6,079 nt of DNA from Desulfobacteraceae bacterium (GTDB taxonomy: Bacteria; Desulfobacterota; Desulfobacteria; Desulfobacterales; Desulfosarcinaceae): the NCBI GenBank assembly GCA_027025615.1, contig JALVQM010000140.1, positions 1-6,079 on the forward strand, read 5' to 3'. The notes under the pieces were generated by a model. The model ran no database searches, was not told where the DNA came from, and saw only the letters and a program-made list of their open reading frames with translations. The translations under genes and the position numbers were made by a program. Below, piece by piece: positions 5,826 through 6,079 of this stretch (within the stretch, counting starts at the first letter, position 1; each line of letters begins with the position of its first letter).

Positions 5826-6079
5826 TCAACCGGCTCGGGCCCTATACAAACCGATCAAGGCAAGCCCCAGGGCATCCGAGGCATGGGAAGGTCGAATAGG
5901 CTTTTCGCATCCAAGGGTCCGGCGTACAGCCTTTTCCAGCTGTTGCTTGCTGGCATTACCATTGCCGGTAAGAACTTGCTTGGCTTCCCTAACCGGAATT
6001 TCCAAGACCGGGATCTCTAGCTGCCTGCCGGCAAGCAGGATAACTCCGCACACCTTGCCCAAGGTAATACCGGACTGGG
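5826..6079 (-). CDS. ruvC: Crossover junction endodeoxyribonuclease RuvC, C-terminal part
   Basis: The frame runs open off the right edge; 83 complete codons are visible and the N-terminus, with the first catalytic Asp and Glu, lies outside. RuvC is the Mg2+-dependent resolvase that cuts Holliday junctions held by RuvAB. Seen directly: SGITLGKVCGVILLAG (2-17 of the visible part), corresponding to the RuvC segment SALKLGQARGV; the loop AKQVLTGNGNASKQQL (32-47), matching the family's VTGNGRADK-type region; and the C-terminal catalytic block SHASDALGLALIGLY (64-78). The last metal-binding Asp is Asp68, with His65 three residues before it. His at that position occurs in some RuvC proteins such as that of Thermus, where E. 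coli has Asp, so this is not a defect. An apparent start at 6062 (TTG) is internal to the family alignment and is rejected as the true start. ruvA follows after 55 bp. Confidence 0.92.
   Translation of the reverse strand, partial: QSGITLGKVCGVILLAGRQLEIPVLEIPVREAKQVLTGNGNASKQQLEKAVRRTLGCEKPIRPSHASDALGLALIGLYRARAG

Noticed and set aside
5873..5884. His in place of an expected catalytic Asp in RuvC
   Set aside because: His at this position is known in other active RuvC proteins, so it is normal family variation.
6024..6043. Inverted repeat around CCTGCCGGCAAGCAGG
   Set aside because: It is short and imperfect, lies inside the ruvC coding region and has no second copy seen in the window.

Overview
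The window is a compact bacterial chromosomal segment of moderate GC. Seven genes lie on the minus strand, tightly packed, and one convergent partial gene sits at the left edge. The character of RuvA and RuvB, the DUF62-type SAM hydrolase and the bactofilin-linked envelope genes suggest a Gram-negative anaerobe of the Desulfobacterota (deltaproteobacterial) type. This assignment is inference from protein character; no rRNA or other phylogenetic marker was compared.

Layout, read along the minus strand from the right edge: the C-terminal part of ruvC (6079-5826), ruvA (5770-5150) and ruvB (5113-4070) form a Holliday-junction processing cluster. A SAM hydrolase of the chlorinase/fluorinase (DUF62) superfamily follows (4028-3210). 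Then comes a three-gene envelope module: a membrane-anchored L,D-transpeptidase with an extra C-terminal domain (3135-1945), a single-pass membrane protein with a coiled coil, a globular domain of unknown family and a charged tail (1955-780), and a bactofilin (783-457). On the plus strand, positions 1-450 hold the C-terminal part of an endonuclease/exonuclease/phosphatase-family protein, ending 6 bp from the bactofilin stop.

Gaps between the minus-strand genes are 55, 36, 41 and 74 bp, followed by overlaps of 11 and 4 bp. The last three genes are therefore almost certainly translationally linked. No convincing intrinsic terminator separates any of the seven, so a single long transcript is possible, but the 74-bp AT-rich gap before the transpeptidase could hold a separate promoter.

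The most interesting content is the envelope module. A bactofilin (cytoplasmic beta-helical polymer), a peptidoglycan cross-linking enzyme and a bitopic membrane protein are encoded with overlapping frames. The membrane protein has a short cytoplasmic N-terminus that resembles the N-terminal peptide of bactofilin-associated M23 peptidases, but it carries no recognisable peptidase. This looks like a shape or wall-patterning system in which the bactofilin recruits wall-modifying proteins through short cytoplasmic tails. Separately, RuvA and RuvB both depart from the canonical sequences at functionally important sites: the acidic pin, the RuvB hairpin and the C-terminal winged-helix motif. No stretch longer than 300 bases lacks a gene, and I saw no tRNA, rRNA, CRISPR or mobile element.
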